Origin: Gammaproteobacteria bacterium
GTDB lineage: Bacteria > Pseudomonadota > Gammaproteobacteria > GCF-002020875
Assembly: GCA_018648825.1 (NCBI GenBank)
Contig: JABGQL010000083.1
Span: forward strand, 1 to 33,972
Length of the DNA: 33,972 nucleotides
Reading direction: 5' to 3'
Position numbers and translations under genes: made by a program. Positions 18,970 to 26,428 of the stretch are shown here, in pieces. A model generated the notes under the pieces. The model searched no databases, had not been told where the DNA came from, and saw nothing but the letters and a program-made list of their open reading frames with translations. Position 1 is the stretch's first letter. Each line of letters opens with the position of its first letter.

Positions 18970-19155
18970 CTGTGCTGAGGGGGCTAGCCTTCTGTACTTG
19001 GTTCAGAGTGATCCTCCAGAAAAGACTGAGAGTTTTGGGCAAAGTCAGCCAACTGTCGCTGCTGGATAGGGCGGCTACCTCCCTTGGTTAATAGAATCTA
19101 CATGCTGAAGCAATATTGTATTGCGATATTATCGAGTTATGATATTATTAAAGGC

Positions 19156-19437
19156 ATGATTAAACAGTTTGCCGATAAACCTACTGCCGCAATCTTTTCT
19201 GGCTTGATCCTCAGAAAGATGGATAGAAGACTACAGGAGAAGGCGAGACTGAAGCTTCAGCAGATTGATAATGCTACTCAATTGGATGATCTCAGAAATC
19301 CGCCAAGCAACCGATTAGAGCGAAAATCAGGCAATATGAAGCACCTGCACTGTCTGAGAGTGAATAAACAGTGGCGAATCTGTTTTGAGTGGGTAGATGG
19401 GCATGCATACAAAGTGCAATTGACGGATTACCATTAG
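19156..19437 (+). CDS. higB: HigB/RelE-family toxin of a type II toxin-antitoxin system
   Basis: Likely start MIKQFADKPTAAIFSGLILRKMDRRLQEKARLKLQQIDNATQLDDLRNPPSNRLERKSGNMKHLHCLRVNKQWRICFEWVDGHAYKVQLTDYH, a classic HigB pattern, followed at once by a HigA antitoxin. Confidence 0.93.
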   Translation: MIKQFADKPTAAIFSGLILRKMDRRLQEKARLKLQQIDNATQLDDLRNPPSNRLERKSGNMKHLHCLRVNKQWRICFEWVDGHAYKVQLTDYH

Positions 19438-19447
19438 GAGAGTGATT

Positions 19448-19780
19448 ATGATTAAGCGTGAAAATTTAGCCAATACTGACTTCTCTGATATTGTGACTGG
19501 GGAGAAGGTATTGCCGATTCATCCGGGTATTCACCTAAAGGATTATATAGAAGGTGCTGGAGTCACCCAGTACCGAGTAGCCAAGGAGATCCATGTTTCG
19601 GCTATCCGCATCAGTGAAATTGTGAATGGTAAGCGCTCAATCAGTGCTGACACGGCTATCCGGTTGGGGCGCTTTTTTGATACTTCGGCACAGTTTTGGA
19701 TGAATTTACAGTCTCGGTATGACTTGGATGTTATGGTTGGTGAGAAGGATTATAATGATATAACCCCTGTTGCTGCATAG
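19448..19780 (+). CDS. higA: HigA-family addiction-module antitoxin (HTH)
   Basis: LPIHPGIHLKDYIEGAGVTQYRVAKEIHVSAIRISEIVNGKRSISADTAIRLGRFFDTSAQFWMNLQSRYDLDV, typical HigA XRE helix-turn-helix. Lies 10 nt after higB. Confidence 0.95.
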   Translation: MIKRENLANTDFSDIVTGEKVLPIHPGIHLKDYIEGAGVTQYRVAKEIHVSAIRISEIVNGKRSISADTAIRLGRFFDTSAQFWMNLQSRYDLDVMVGEKDYNDITPVAA

Positions 19781-19880
19781 GGAGTGGAAGCTGCTATGCG
19801 TGGTGTTTGCTCGCATGTTATTTGGGTAAAAAAGTGAATTATTGTTCGACTCAAATTCGTGATTGTGTACCCTATCCCCC

Positions 19881-20894
19881 ATGATTACCTTGGGAATTGA
19901 AAGTTCTTGTGATGAGACGGGCATCGCACTCTATGAAACCGGAGTGGGTTTGCGTGGGCACGTACTCTATAGCCAAGCAGAGATGCACGCACAATATGGC
20001 GGTGTGGTACCTGAGTTAGCCTCGCGCGACCATATCCAGCGAGTGATTCCATTGATTGATCAGCTGCTGCAAGAGAGCGGTATCAATAGAGAGCAGGTGG
20101 GCGGTATCGCCTACACCGCAGGCCCCGGTTTGATGGGTGCGTTGATGGTAGGGGCCTGTGTAGGGCGCAGCTTGGCCTATGCGTGGGGAGTGCCTGCTGT
20201 TGCGGTGCACCATATGGAGGGGCATCTGTTGGCTCCCTTGCTGGAGCCGGAAGTCCCAGAGTTTCCCTTTGTGGCACTACTGGTCTCTGGTGGTCATACG
20301 CTGCTGGTGCAGGTGGATGGCGTGGGGCAGTATCAACCCTTGGGGGAGTCAATCGATGATGCGGCTGGTGAGGCCTTTGATAAAACCGCCAAGCTGTTAG
20401 GGCTGGGGTATCCCGGTGGTCCTGCGCTCTCTAAGCTGGCAGAGCAGGGTGACCCAGACCGATTTACCTTTCCGCGCCCGATGGTTGATCGTCCCGGTCT
20501 CGACTTCAGCTTTAGTGGGTTAAAAACCTTTGCGCGTAATACGCTGGAGAAGCACTTTGAAGAGGAGACCATTGCTGCAGATGTCTCTCGTGCCTTTGAG
20601 GATGCGGTTGCCGATACCTTGGCGATTAAGTGTCGACGCGCATTACGTCAGTGTGAATTGAAGCGGCTGGTGGTAGCGGGTGGTGTCAGTGCCAACCGAC
20701 GTATTCGTAGTCGCTTGAGCGAGATTGCTGAGGGGGAGGGGGGTATGGCCTACTTCCCTCGGCCTGAGTTCTGTACCGACAACGGGGCGATGATCGCCTT
20801 TGCGGGAGCCTTGCGGCTGGAGGCGGGTGAGCAGAGCGGGTTGGGGGTTGAGACTCGCCCCCGTTGGCCGCTGAGTGAGCTGGCAGCCGTTTAA
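19881..20894 (+). CDS. tsaD: tRNA N6-adenosine threonylcarbamoyltransferase TsaD
   Basis: [72 protein letters not shown]. Start ATG at 19881 rather than 19863. Confidence 0.98.
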   Translation: MITLGIESSCDETGIALYETGVGLRGHVLYSQAEMHAQYGGVVPELASRDHIQRVIPLIDQLLQESGINREQVGGIAYTAGPGLMGALMVGACVGRSLAYAWGVPAVAVHHMEGHLLAPLLEPEVPEFPFVALLVSGGHTLLVQVDGVGQYQPLGESIDDAAGEAFDKTAKLLGLGYPGGPALSKLAEQGDPDRFTFPRPMVDRPGLDFSFSGLKTFARNTLEKHFEEETIAADVSRAFEDAVADTLAIKCRRALRQCELKRLVVAGGVSANRRIRSRLSEIAEGEGGMAYFPRPEFCTDNGAMIAFAGALRLEAGEQSGLGVETRPRWPLSELAAV

Positions 20895-20897
20895 GCG

Positions 20898-21506
20898 TTA
20901 CTTTTTGCTGCCGATCTTATCTTCTCGGCCAGCCAGTAAATTCTCAATATTGCTACGGTGACGCCAATAGAGCATCACCGTAATGAGTGCCATGGCGCTG
21001 GTGAGTATGGTTGATCCGGTAATAGGGAATAGCATCCACACATAGAGTGGGGCCAGCAAGATCGCAGTTAATGCTGAGAGAGAGGAGTAGCGAAACAGCC
21101 CGGCGACAACGAGCCAGGTAGCCAGCGTTGCTAAGCCGATGCTCCAGTGCAGCCCAATCAATCCCCCCAGTGCAGTAGCCACCCCTTTCCCCCCTTTGAA
21201 GCCAAAGAATAGTGGATAGAGATGGCCCAAAAAGGCGGCGATCAATGTCAGGGCGATGGTCAGTTCTGTCGCCTCTAGCTGTACCGCAACCGCAACGGGA
21301 AGTAGTCCCTTCAGCATATCCCCCAGTAAGGTAAGCAGTGCCGCTTTTTTGCCCCCTAGGCGCAGTACATTGGTGGCGCCGGGGTTCATCGACCCTTCCG
21401 TGCGTGGGTCCGGTAGCTGTAGTAGTTTGCATACCAGTATCGCGGCGGAGAGGGAGCCAACCAGATAGGCAGCCACGACAAGGAGTAGTTCGGTCATTTC
21501 AATCAT
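20898..21506 (-). CDS. plsY: Glycerol-3-phosphate acyltransferase PlsY
   Basis: Multi-pass membrane protein with AYLVGSLSAAILVCKLLQLPDPRTEGSMNPGATNVLRLGGKKAALLTLLGDMLKG and GFKGGKGVATALGG. Conserved position next to tsaD/folB. Confidence 0.96.
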   Translation of the reverse strand: MIEMTELLLVVAAYLVGSLSAAILVCKLLQLPDPRTEGSMNPGATNVLRLGGKKAALLTLLGDMLKGLLPVAVAVQLEATELTIALTLIAAFLGHLYPLFFGFKGGKGVATALGGLIGLHWSIGLATLATWLVVAGLFRYSSLSALTAILLAPLYVWMLFPITGSTILTSAMALITVMLYWRHRSNIENLLAGREDKIGSKK

Positions 21507-21568
21507 AGTGTGGAATTATATGGGATAATTTGCTTCAGGTTATCAACAGATCAGGAAAAGAGCAGTAT

Positions 21569-21925
21569 ATGGATATCGTCTACATTAAAGACCTTCAGAT
21601 CAAAACAGTGATCGGCATCTACGACTGGGAACGGGAGATCAAGCAGACGGTGAGTATCGACCTAGAGATGGGTACGGACATCCGCAAGGCGGCGGAGAGC
21701 GACACCATTGAACATACGCTCGACTATAAGGCCGTTGCAAAACGGATTATCACCTTTGTGGAGGAGAGTAGCTTTCAGCTGGTAGAGACCATGGCTGAGC
21801 GTATTGCTGAAATCGTGCGCAGTGAATTTAATGTGCCGGGAGTGCGGTTGCGGGTGAGTAAGCCGGGGGCAGTGACTGGATCGCGTGATGTAGGGGTAGT
21901 GATTGAGCGTGGTGAAAAGATCTGA
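21569..21925 (+). CDS. folB: Dihydroneopterin aldolase
   Basis: MDIVYIKDLQIKTVIGIYDWEREIKQTVSIDLEM...DYKAVAKRIITFVEESSFQLVETMAERIAEIV. Divergent from plsY. Confidence 0.96.
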   Translation: MDIVYIKDLQIKTVIGIYDWEREIKQTVSIDLEMGTDIRKAAESDTIEHTLDYKAVAKRIITFVEESSFQLVETMAERIAEIVRSEFNVPGVRLRVSKPGAVTGSRDVGVVIERGEKI

Positions 21926-22413
21926 TGCCACAGGTTTATCTCAGCCTAGGTAGTAATATTGATCGTGAACAGAGTATCCAGCAGGCGATCAAGCAGCTGA
22001 CAGCAGAGTATGGTCTTCTCAAAATCTCCACAGTATATGAGAGTGAGGCGGTCGGGTTTGAGGGAGACGCCTTCTACAATTTGGTTGTTGGATTTGAGAC
22101 AGATCTGCAGTGGGAGCAGGTGCAGCAGCAGCTGCGTCAGATTGAGGAGGATAACGGGCGTGAGCGGGGATCGGAAAAATTCAGTTCACGCACCTTGGAT
22201 ATTGATCTGTTGATCTACGGTGATTTGGATCTGCAGAAACAGGGGGTCGACCTTCCCCGGGCAGAAATTTTTAAGTACGCTTTTGTGTTGCGCCCTCTGG
22301 CTGAGATTGCTGGAACAGAGTGCCACCCTCAAAGTGGCGAAAGTTATGCTGAGATTTGGGAGAGATTTGACTCAACTCCTCAGTCGCTGTGGGCCGCTGC
22401 GCTGCAGTTTTAA
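21925..22413 (+). CDS. folK: 2-amino-4-hydroxy-6-hydroxymethyldihydropteridine diphosphokinase
   Basis: VYLSLGSNIDREQSIQQAIKQL...EERGSEKFSSRTLDIDLLIYGD-type HPPK motifs (RERGSEKFSSRTLDIDLLIYG). The start overlaps the folB stop (TGATG). Confidence 0.95.
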   Translation: MPQVYLSLGSNIDREQSIQQAIKQLTAEYGLLKISTVYESEAVGFEGDAFYNLVVGFETDLQWEQVQQQLRQIEEDNGRERGSEKFSSRTLDIDLLIYGDLDLQKQGVDLPRAEIFKYAFVLRPLAEIAGTECHPQSGESYAEIWERFDSTPQSLWAAALQF

Positions 22414-22477
22414 AGGGAAAACCAGCCTGTAGGGTTTTGTAGGGAAACTATAGCAGGGGCTGCTTATAATACGCCTC

Positions 22478-22552
22478 CGGTACACGGCCCGTATAGTGCG
22501 CCCCTTCCCCCACTTTGGTGGTGTCTCTTTAGGTCGTGTGCCGTTCTTTTTT
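22478..22552 (+). ncRNA. Candidate structured small RNA with intrinsic terminator
   Basis: Arm 22478-22489 (CGGTACACGGCC) pairs fully with 22532-22543 (GGTCGTGTGCCG): 12 bp including two G-U pairs. An internal CCAC-TTTG-GTGG hairpin lies in the loop and the stem is followed by GTTCTTTTTT. A consensus TATAAT at 22465-22470 lies 7 nt before the 5' arm. No convincing -35. Confidence 0.45.
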
Positions 22553-22599
22553 GATAAACTCCCCGATATGATCAATAAAGCCCTAATGGGGGAGCTGTT

Positions 22600-23220
22600 G
22601 TGTTGAACCTTATTGAAGCCGCTACCTTTCTGTCGTTACTGGTGAGTACACTTTATCTCTATTGGCAACTGCGCAGAACTCGCTTGAATCTACAAGAGCA
22701 GCAACAGCAGTCGGAACAGCTCAACCATCTGGCCTACTATGATGAGTTGACTCAGATTCCTAATCAAACCTACTTCAAGAAACATCTACAGCATGTGATT
22801 GCGAGAACAGAGCGCTCAAAAAATGAGTTTGCGCTGTTCTATATTGATCTGGATAACTTCAAGCCATTTAATGATGAGTATGGTCACCGCATGGGAGATC
22901 AGGTGTTAAAGGTTGCCGCAGAGGCGGTGGTGCAGAGTTTGCGAGAGGTTGATTTCCCCGCACGTTTTAGTAGTGATGAGTTTGTTGCGGTACTGGAGGG
23001 TACCAGTGACCGAGATCTTCTGGAGAGGGTTGCGCAACGTCTGATCGACAATATCTATCGGGCCACACAGGGGGTGGATGGAGATTATGAGATTAGCGCC
23101 AGCATTGGTATCAGCCTCTATCCACAGCAGAGCGAGAGCGTCAACGAGTTGATTGATATCGCAGACCATGCGATGTACAGCGCCAAGCAGCGAGGAAAGA
23201 GTGGTTATGTTTTTGCCTAA
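22600..23220 (+). CDS. Membrane-anchored GGDEF-domain protein (degenerate SSDEF motif)
   Basis: N-terminal hydrophobic helix, then YYDELTQIPNQTYFKKHLQHVI, FALFYIDLDNFKPFNDEYGHRMGDQVLK, LREVDFPARFSSDEFVAVLEG, ISASIGISLYP, ADHAMYSAKQRGKSGYVFA. GGDEF fold with SS replacing GG. Confidence 0.93.
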   Translation: MLNLIEAATFLSLLVSTLYLYWQLRRTRLNLQEQQQQSEQLNHLAYYDELTQIPNQTYFKKHLQHVIARTERSKNEFALFYIDLDNFKPFNDEYGHRMGDQVLKVAAEAVVQSLREVDFPARFSSDEFVAVLEGTSDRDLLERVAQRLIDNIYRATQGVDGDYEISASIGISLYPQQSESVNELIDIADHAMYSAKQRGKSGYVFA

Positions 23221-23233
23221 GGGGTACGGCCCT

Positions 23234-23989
23234 CTAGTTGCTTAAGGTGCGACCACCATCGACATTGAGAATCTGTCCCGTGGTGTAGTGGGCATCTCGA
23301 ATCAAAAATAGCACCGTGCGTGCAATATCGGCGGGTTCACCGCTGCGCTTCAACGCAGTGCGAGAGAGAATATCTGACTTAGTGGCCTCATCCATCTCAT
23401 TTTCTGGCCAGAGAATCGCCCCCGGAGCCACCCCATTAACCCGCACATCCGGCCCCAGCTCTCGTGCCAAACTTTTGGTGAGCATTGCCAGTCCCGCCTT
23501 GGCGATACTGTATACAGGGTGCTCTTTGAGTGGGCGGTCGGCATGAATATCAACAATGTTGATGATATTGCCCTGCTGTGCCTTGAGGTATGGTGCTGCG
23601 GCTTGAGCCAAAAACAGGGGCGCCTTGAGGTTGGAGCCCATTAGGTCATCCCAGTTATCCTCGCTGATGGTTCCTAGTGGGGTCGGGTAGAAGGTTGAGG
23701 CGTTATTGACCAATATATCCAGTCGTCCCCATATGGCTTCGGCCTGTTGAATCAGTGTGTCGAAGCGATCGACTTGGTGGAGATCCCCCTGCAGCAGTGC
23801 AACAGAGTCGGGGCGGGCGGACTCGAGCTCTTGCTGTAGTGCCTTTGCCGCCTGATCAGAGTTGCGGTAGTGAATCACAATATTCATCCCTGCGGTGTGC
23901 AAGGTGCGGGCGGTGGTGGCTCCAATGCGATGAGCCGCTCCGGTGATCAAAGCTACTTTGTTGGCGCAAGCGTTGTTATCATTATCCAT
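23234..23989 (-). CDS. Short-chain dehydrogenase, pteridine reductase-like
   Basis: SDR fold: KVALITGAAHRIGATTARTLHTAGMNIVIHYRNS, ILVNNASTFYPTPLG, YSIAKAGLAMLTKSLARELGPDVRVNGVAPGAILWPENEM, LNVDGGRTLSN. Looks like bacterial pteridine reductases and sits near folB/folK. Confidence 0.9.
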   Translation of the reverse strand: MDNDNNACANKVALITGAAHRIGATTARTLHTAGMNIVIHYRNSDQAAKALQQELESARPDSVALLQGDLHQVDRFDTLIQQAEAIWGRLDILVNNASTFYPTPLGTISEDNWDDLMGSNLKAPLFLAQAAAPYLKAQQGNIINIVDIHADRPLKEHPVYSIAKAGLAMLTKSLARELGPDVRVNGVAPGAILWPENEMDEATKSDILSRTALKRSGEPADIARTVLFLIRDAHYTTGQILNVDGGRTLSN

Positions 23990-24029
23990 TCCGTTAATTC
24001 CATTTTTTCGTAATCTTCTAGTCTATCAG

Positions 24030-25181
24030 ATGAACAGCACCCTTCCTGAACCCTCAGTAGAGCAGATGGCCCGCAGCCAGCAGCTGCAGTCTGAAATTAT
24101 AGAGGAGATCCATAGTAGCGGTGGCTGGATCTCTTTTGAGCGCTATATGCAGCGCGCGCTCTACACCCCTAATTTGGGATACTACAGCACGCTACAGGGG
24201 CTGGGAGCCGAGGGTGACTTTATTACCGCACCAGAGATCTCTCCGCTCTTCTCAAGGGTGGTGGCACGGCAGATCGCTCCGGTACTGGCTGAGATGGATG
24301 CTCCCACTATATTGGAGCTGGGGGCCGGTTCTGGGGTGATGGCGGCAGATATTCTGTTGGAGCTGGAGCGTATTTCACAACTGCCTACAGCGTACCGAAT
24401 TCTAGAGTTAAGTGGAGGGTTGAAGGCCAGGCAGCGACAGACACTGACTGAGCGAGTGCCTCATCTGCTGGAGCGGGTGGTATGGCTGGATGCGTTGCCT
24501 GAAGCGCCCTTCCAAGGGGTGATTGTTGCCAATGAGGTGTTGGATGCGATTCCCGTAGAGCGTTTTATGGTACGTGATGGGGTGCCTCTCTCTTACGGGG
24601 TCTCGACCAATCCGCAAGCTCAACTGATCTGGAGTGAGCCGCACAAGGGTGGGGAGCCGTTGGAGGTGGCCGTTGAGTCGCTGGAGGAGGGGTACTGTTC
24701 TGAGGTGCGTCCGGCGATCACTCCATGGATCGCCTCACTATCGGATCTGTTACAGCAGGGGATGATGCTGTTTATCGACTATGGTTACAGCCGTGCCGAG
24801 TACTATCGTCCTGAGCGTGACAGCGGTACCCTCAAATGTTTCTATCGACACCATCAGCATGAGGAGCCGTTGAGCTGGCCGGGGCTACAAGACATTACTG
24901 CGCATGTCGATTTTACGGCGGTGGCTGAGGCCGCAGATCAAGCGGGGCTCACTGTTGCGGGTTATACCACGCAAGCCTATTTCCTGATGGGAGGAGGCAT
25001 TACGCAGCTGGCTGAGACAGAGCTGCTTGATGATCTGCAGGCCCGTATTCGCATCTCGCAGGCGATACAGCAGCTCACCCTACCTGCGCAGATGGGGGAG
25101 GTGGTGAAGGTGATGGCACTGACACGTGATGTTGCATTGCCAGTAACCTTCACCTTACGCGACCAGTTGCACACCCTATAA
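24030..25181 (+). CDS. Class I SAM-dependent methyltransferase, MidA/NDUFAF7 (DUF185) family
   Basis: ISFERYMQRALYTPNLGYYSTLQGLGAEGDFITAPEISPLFSRVVARQI, ILELGAGSGVMAADIL, GVIVANEVLDAIPVERF, LFIDYGYSRAEYYRPERDSGTLKCFYRHH. Likely start at 24030. Confidence 0.94.
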   Translation: MNSTLPEPSVEQMARSQQLQSEIIEEIHSSGGWISFERYMQRALYTPNLGYYSTLQGLGAEGDFITAPEISPLFSRVVARQIAPVLAEMDAPTILELGAGSGVMAADILLELERISQLPTAYRILELSGGLKARQRQTLTERVPHLLERVVWLDALPEAPFQGVIVANEVLDAIPVERFMVRDGVPLSYGVSTNPQAQLIWSEPHKGGEPLEVAVESLEEGYCSEVRPAITPWIASLSDLLQQGMMLFIDYGYSRAEYYRPERDSGTLKCFYRHHQHEEPLSWPGLQDITAHVDFTAVAEAADQAGLTVAGYTTQAYFLMGGGITQLAETELLDDLQARIRISQAIQQLTLPAQMGEVVKVMALTRDVALPVTFTLRDQLHTL

Positions 25182-25196
25182 GGTACCTTTTCGATT

Positions 25197-25991
25197 ATGG
25201 AACTCTTTCAAATACTTGTTCTGGCGCTGGTACAGGGGCTGACCGAATTTCTACCGATCTCCAGCTCTGCGCACCTTATTCTGGTGCCGCAGTTTACTGG
25301 CTGGAGTGATCAAGGGCTGGCCTTTGATGTCGCAGTTCACTTTGGCACCCTGATGGCGGTGGTGGGCTATTTTCGTCATGAGTTGGTGGTGATGTTCAGT
25401 GAATGGTTTGGTTCACTGACTGGTAAGGGGATGACCCCGGATGCCCGACTGGCGTGGGCAGTGGGGCTGGGTACCATCCCCGTAGGGTTGGCTGGGCTGC
25501 TGTTCAAGGATGGGATTGAACTCTACCTGCGCTCTCCACTGGTGATTGCAGTCACCACCATTCTGTTTGGATTGCTGCTCTGGTGGGCAGATCGAACCAG
25601 TAAGCAGCAGGTTGATGAGCACCAGATGGGGTGGCAAGCGGTGGTGATGATTGCGCTGGCTCAGGCGATTGCGCTGATCCCCGGCACCTCTCGCTCTGGT
25701 ATTACGATTACTGCGGGGTTGATGATGGGGCTGACCCGACAGGCAGCGGCCCGTTTCTCCTTCCTGCTGTCGATTCCAGTGATAGTGTTGGCGGGTGGGC
25801 TTGAGACCAAGGCGTTGATTGAGCATGATGCCTCTGTGGACTGGAATGCGTTGCTGCTGGGTACGCTGTTCTCGGCAATCAGTGCTTATCTCTGTATCCA
25901 CTACTTCCTCAAGCTGCTGGATCGTATTGGAATGGTACCGTTTGTGGTCTATCGATTGTTGTTGGGGGTGGTGTTGCTACTGGCGTTTTGA
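25197..25991 (+). CDS. uppP: Undecaprenyl-diphosphatase UppP/BacA
   Basis: MELFQILVLALVQGLTEFLPISSSAHLILVPQ, ALIPGTSRSGITITAGLMMGLTRQAAARFSFLLSIPVI. Confidence 0.97.
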   Translation: MELFQILVLALVQGLTEFLPISSSAHLILVPQFTGWSDQGLAFDVAVHFGTLMAVVGYFRHELVVMFSEWFGSLTGKGMTPDARLAWAVGLGTIPVGLAGLLFKDGIELYLRSPLVIAVTTILFGLLLWWADRTSKQQVDEHQMGWQAVVMIALAQAIALIPGTSRSGITITAGLMMGLTRQAAARFSFLLSIPVIVLAGGLETKALIEHDASVDWNALLLGTLFSAISAYLCIHYFLKLLDRIGMVPFVVYRLLLGVVLLLAF

Positions 25992-26002
25992 TTAGCGGGG
26001 GG

Positions 26003-26377
26003 TTAATGTTTGTGTACCAGTTTGCTGATGATATCGAGCATCTTCTGTAATTCCAGAAAGGGTTTGCTGAAGAAGTGGGCGATCTTGCCTTTGTTCTCTT
26101 GACGCAGGTCCTCTTTGCGAAAGTGCCCGGAGATCATCGCAATCCGTGTGTGGATCAGATCGACGGGGTGAAGAGCAGAGAGAAACTCGTCGCCATTCAT
26201 ATCCTTCATCTTGTAGTCGAGTAGTACCAGTGGAGGGTTCTCTTTGCGTAGTATCTGCAGCCCCTGTGCGCCGCTGCTTGCGAACAGTAGGGTGTAGTCT
26301 GTACTGAGTAGATTGATGAAGAGTTTGTGGATGATAAATTCATCATCAATGATCAGTATCTTGGGTTGGGTGTTCAT
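26003..26377 (-). CDS. Single-domain response regulator receiver protein
   Basis: 124 aa: ILIIDDEFIIHKLFINLL, VLLDYKMKDMNGDEFL, IAMISGH, FFSKPF. REC domain only, no output domain. Confidence 0.93.
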   Translation of the reverse strand: MNTQPKILIIDDEFIIHKLFINLLSTDYTLLFASSGAQGLQILRKENPPLVLLDYKMKDMNGDEFLSALHPVDLIHTRIAMISGHFRKEDLRQENKGKIAHFFSKPFLELQKMLDIISKLVHKH

Positions 26378-26428
26378 CCAACCATTATATCCACTATTTG
26401 AGTTTTAAAATTAATAATATTTATATAG

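Noticed and set aside
22372-22575. 67-aa minus-strand ORF over the folK 3' end and intergenic region
   Set aside because: Non-protein-like composition, overlaps folK and the candidate sRNA; no family.
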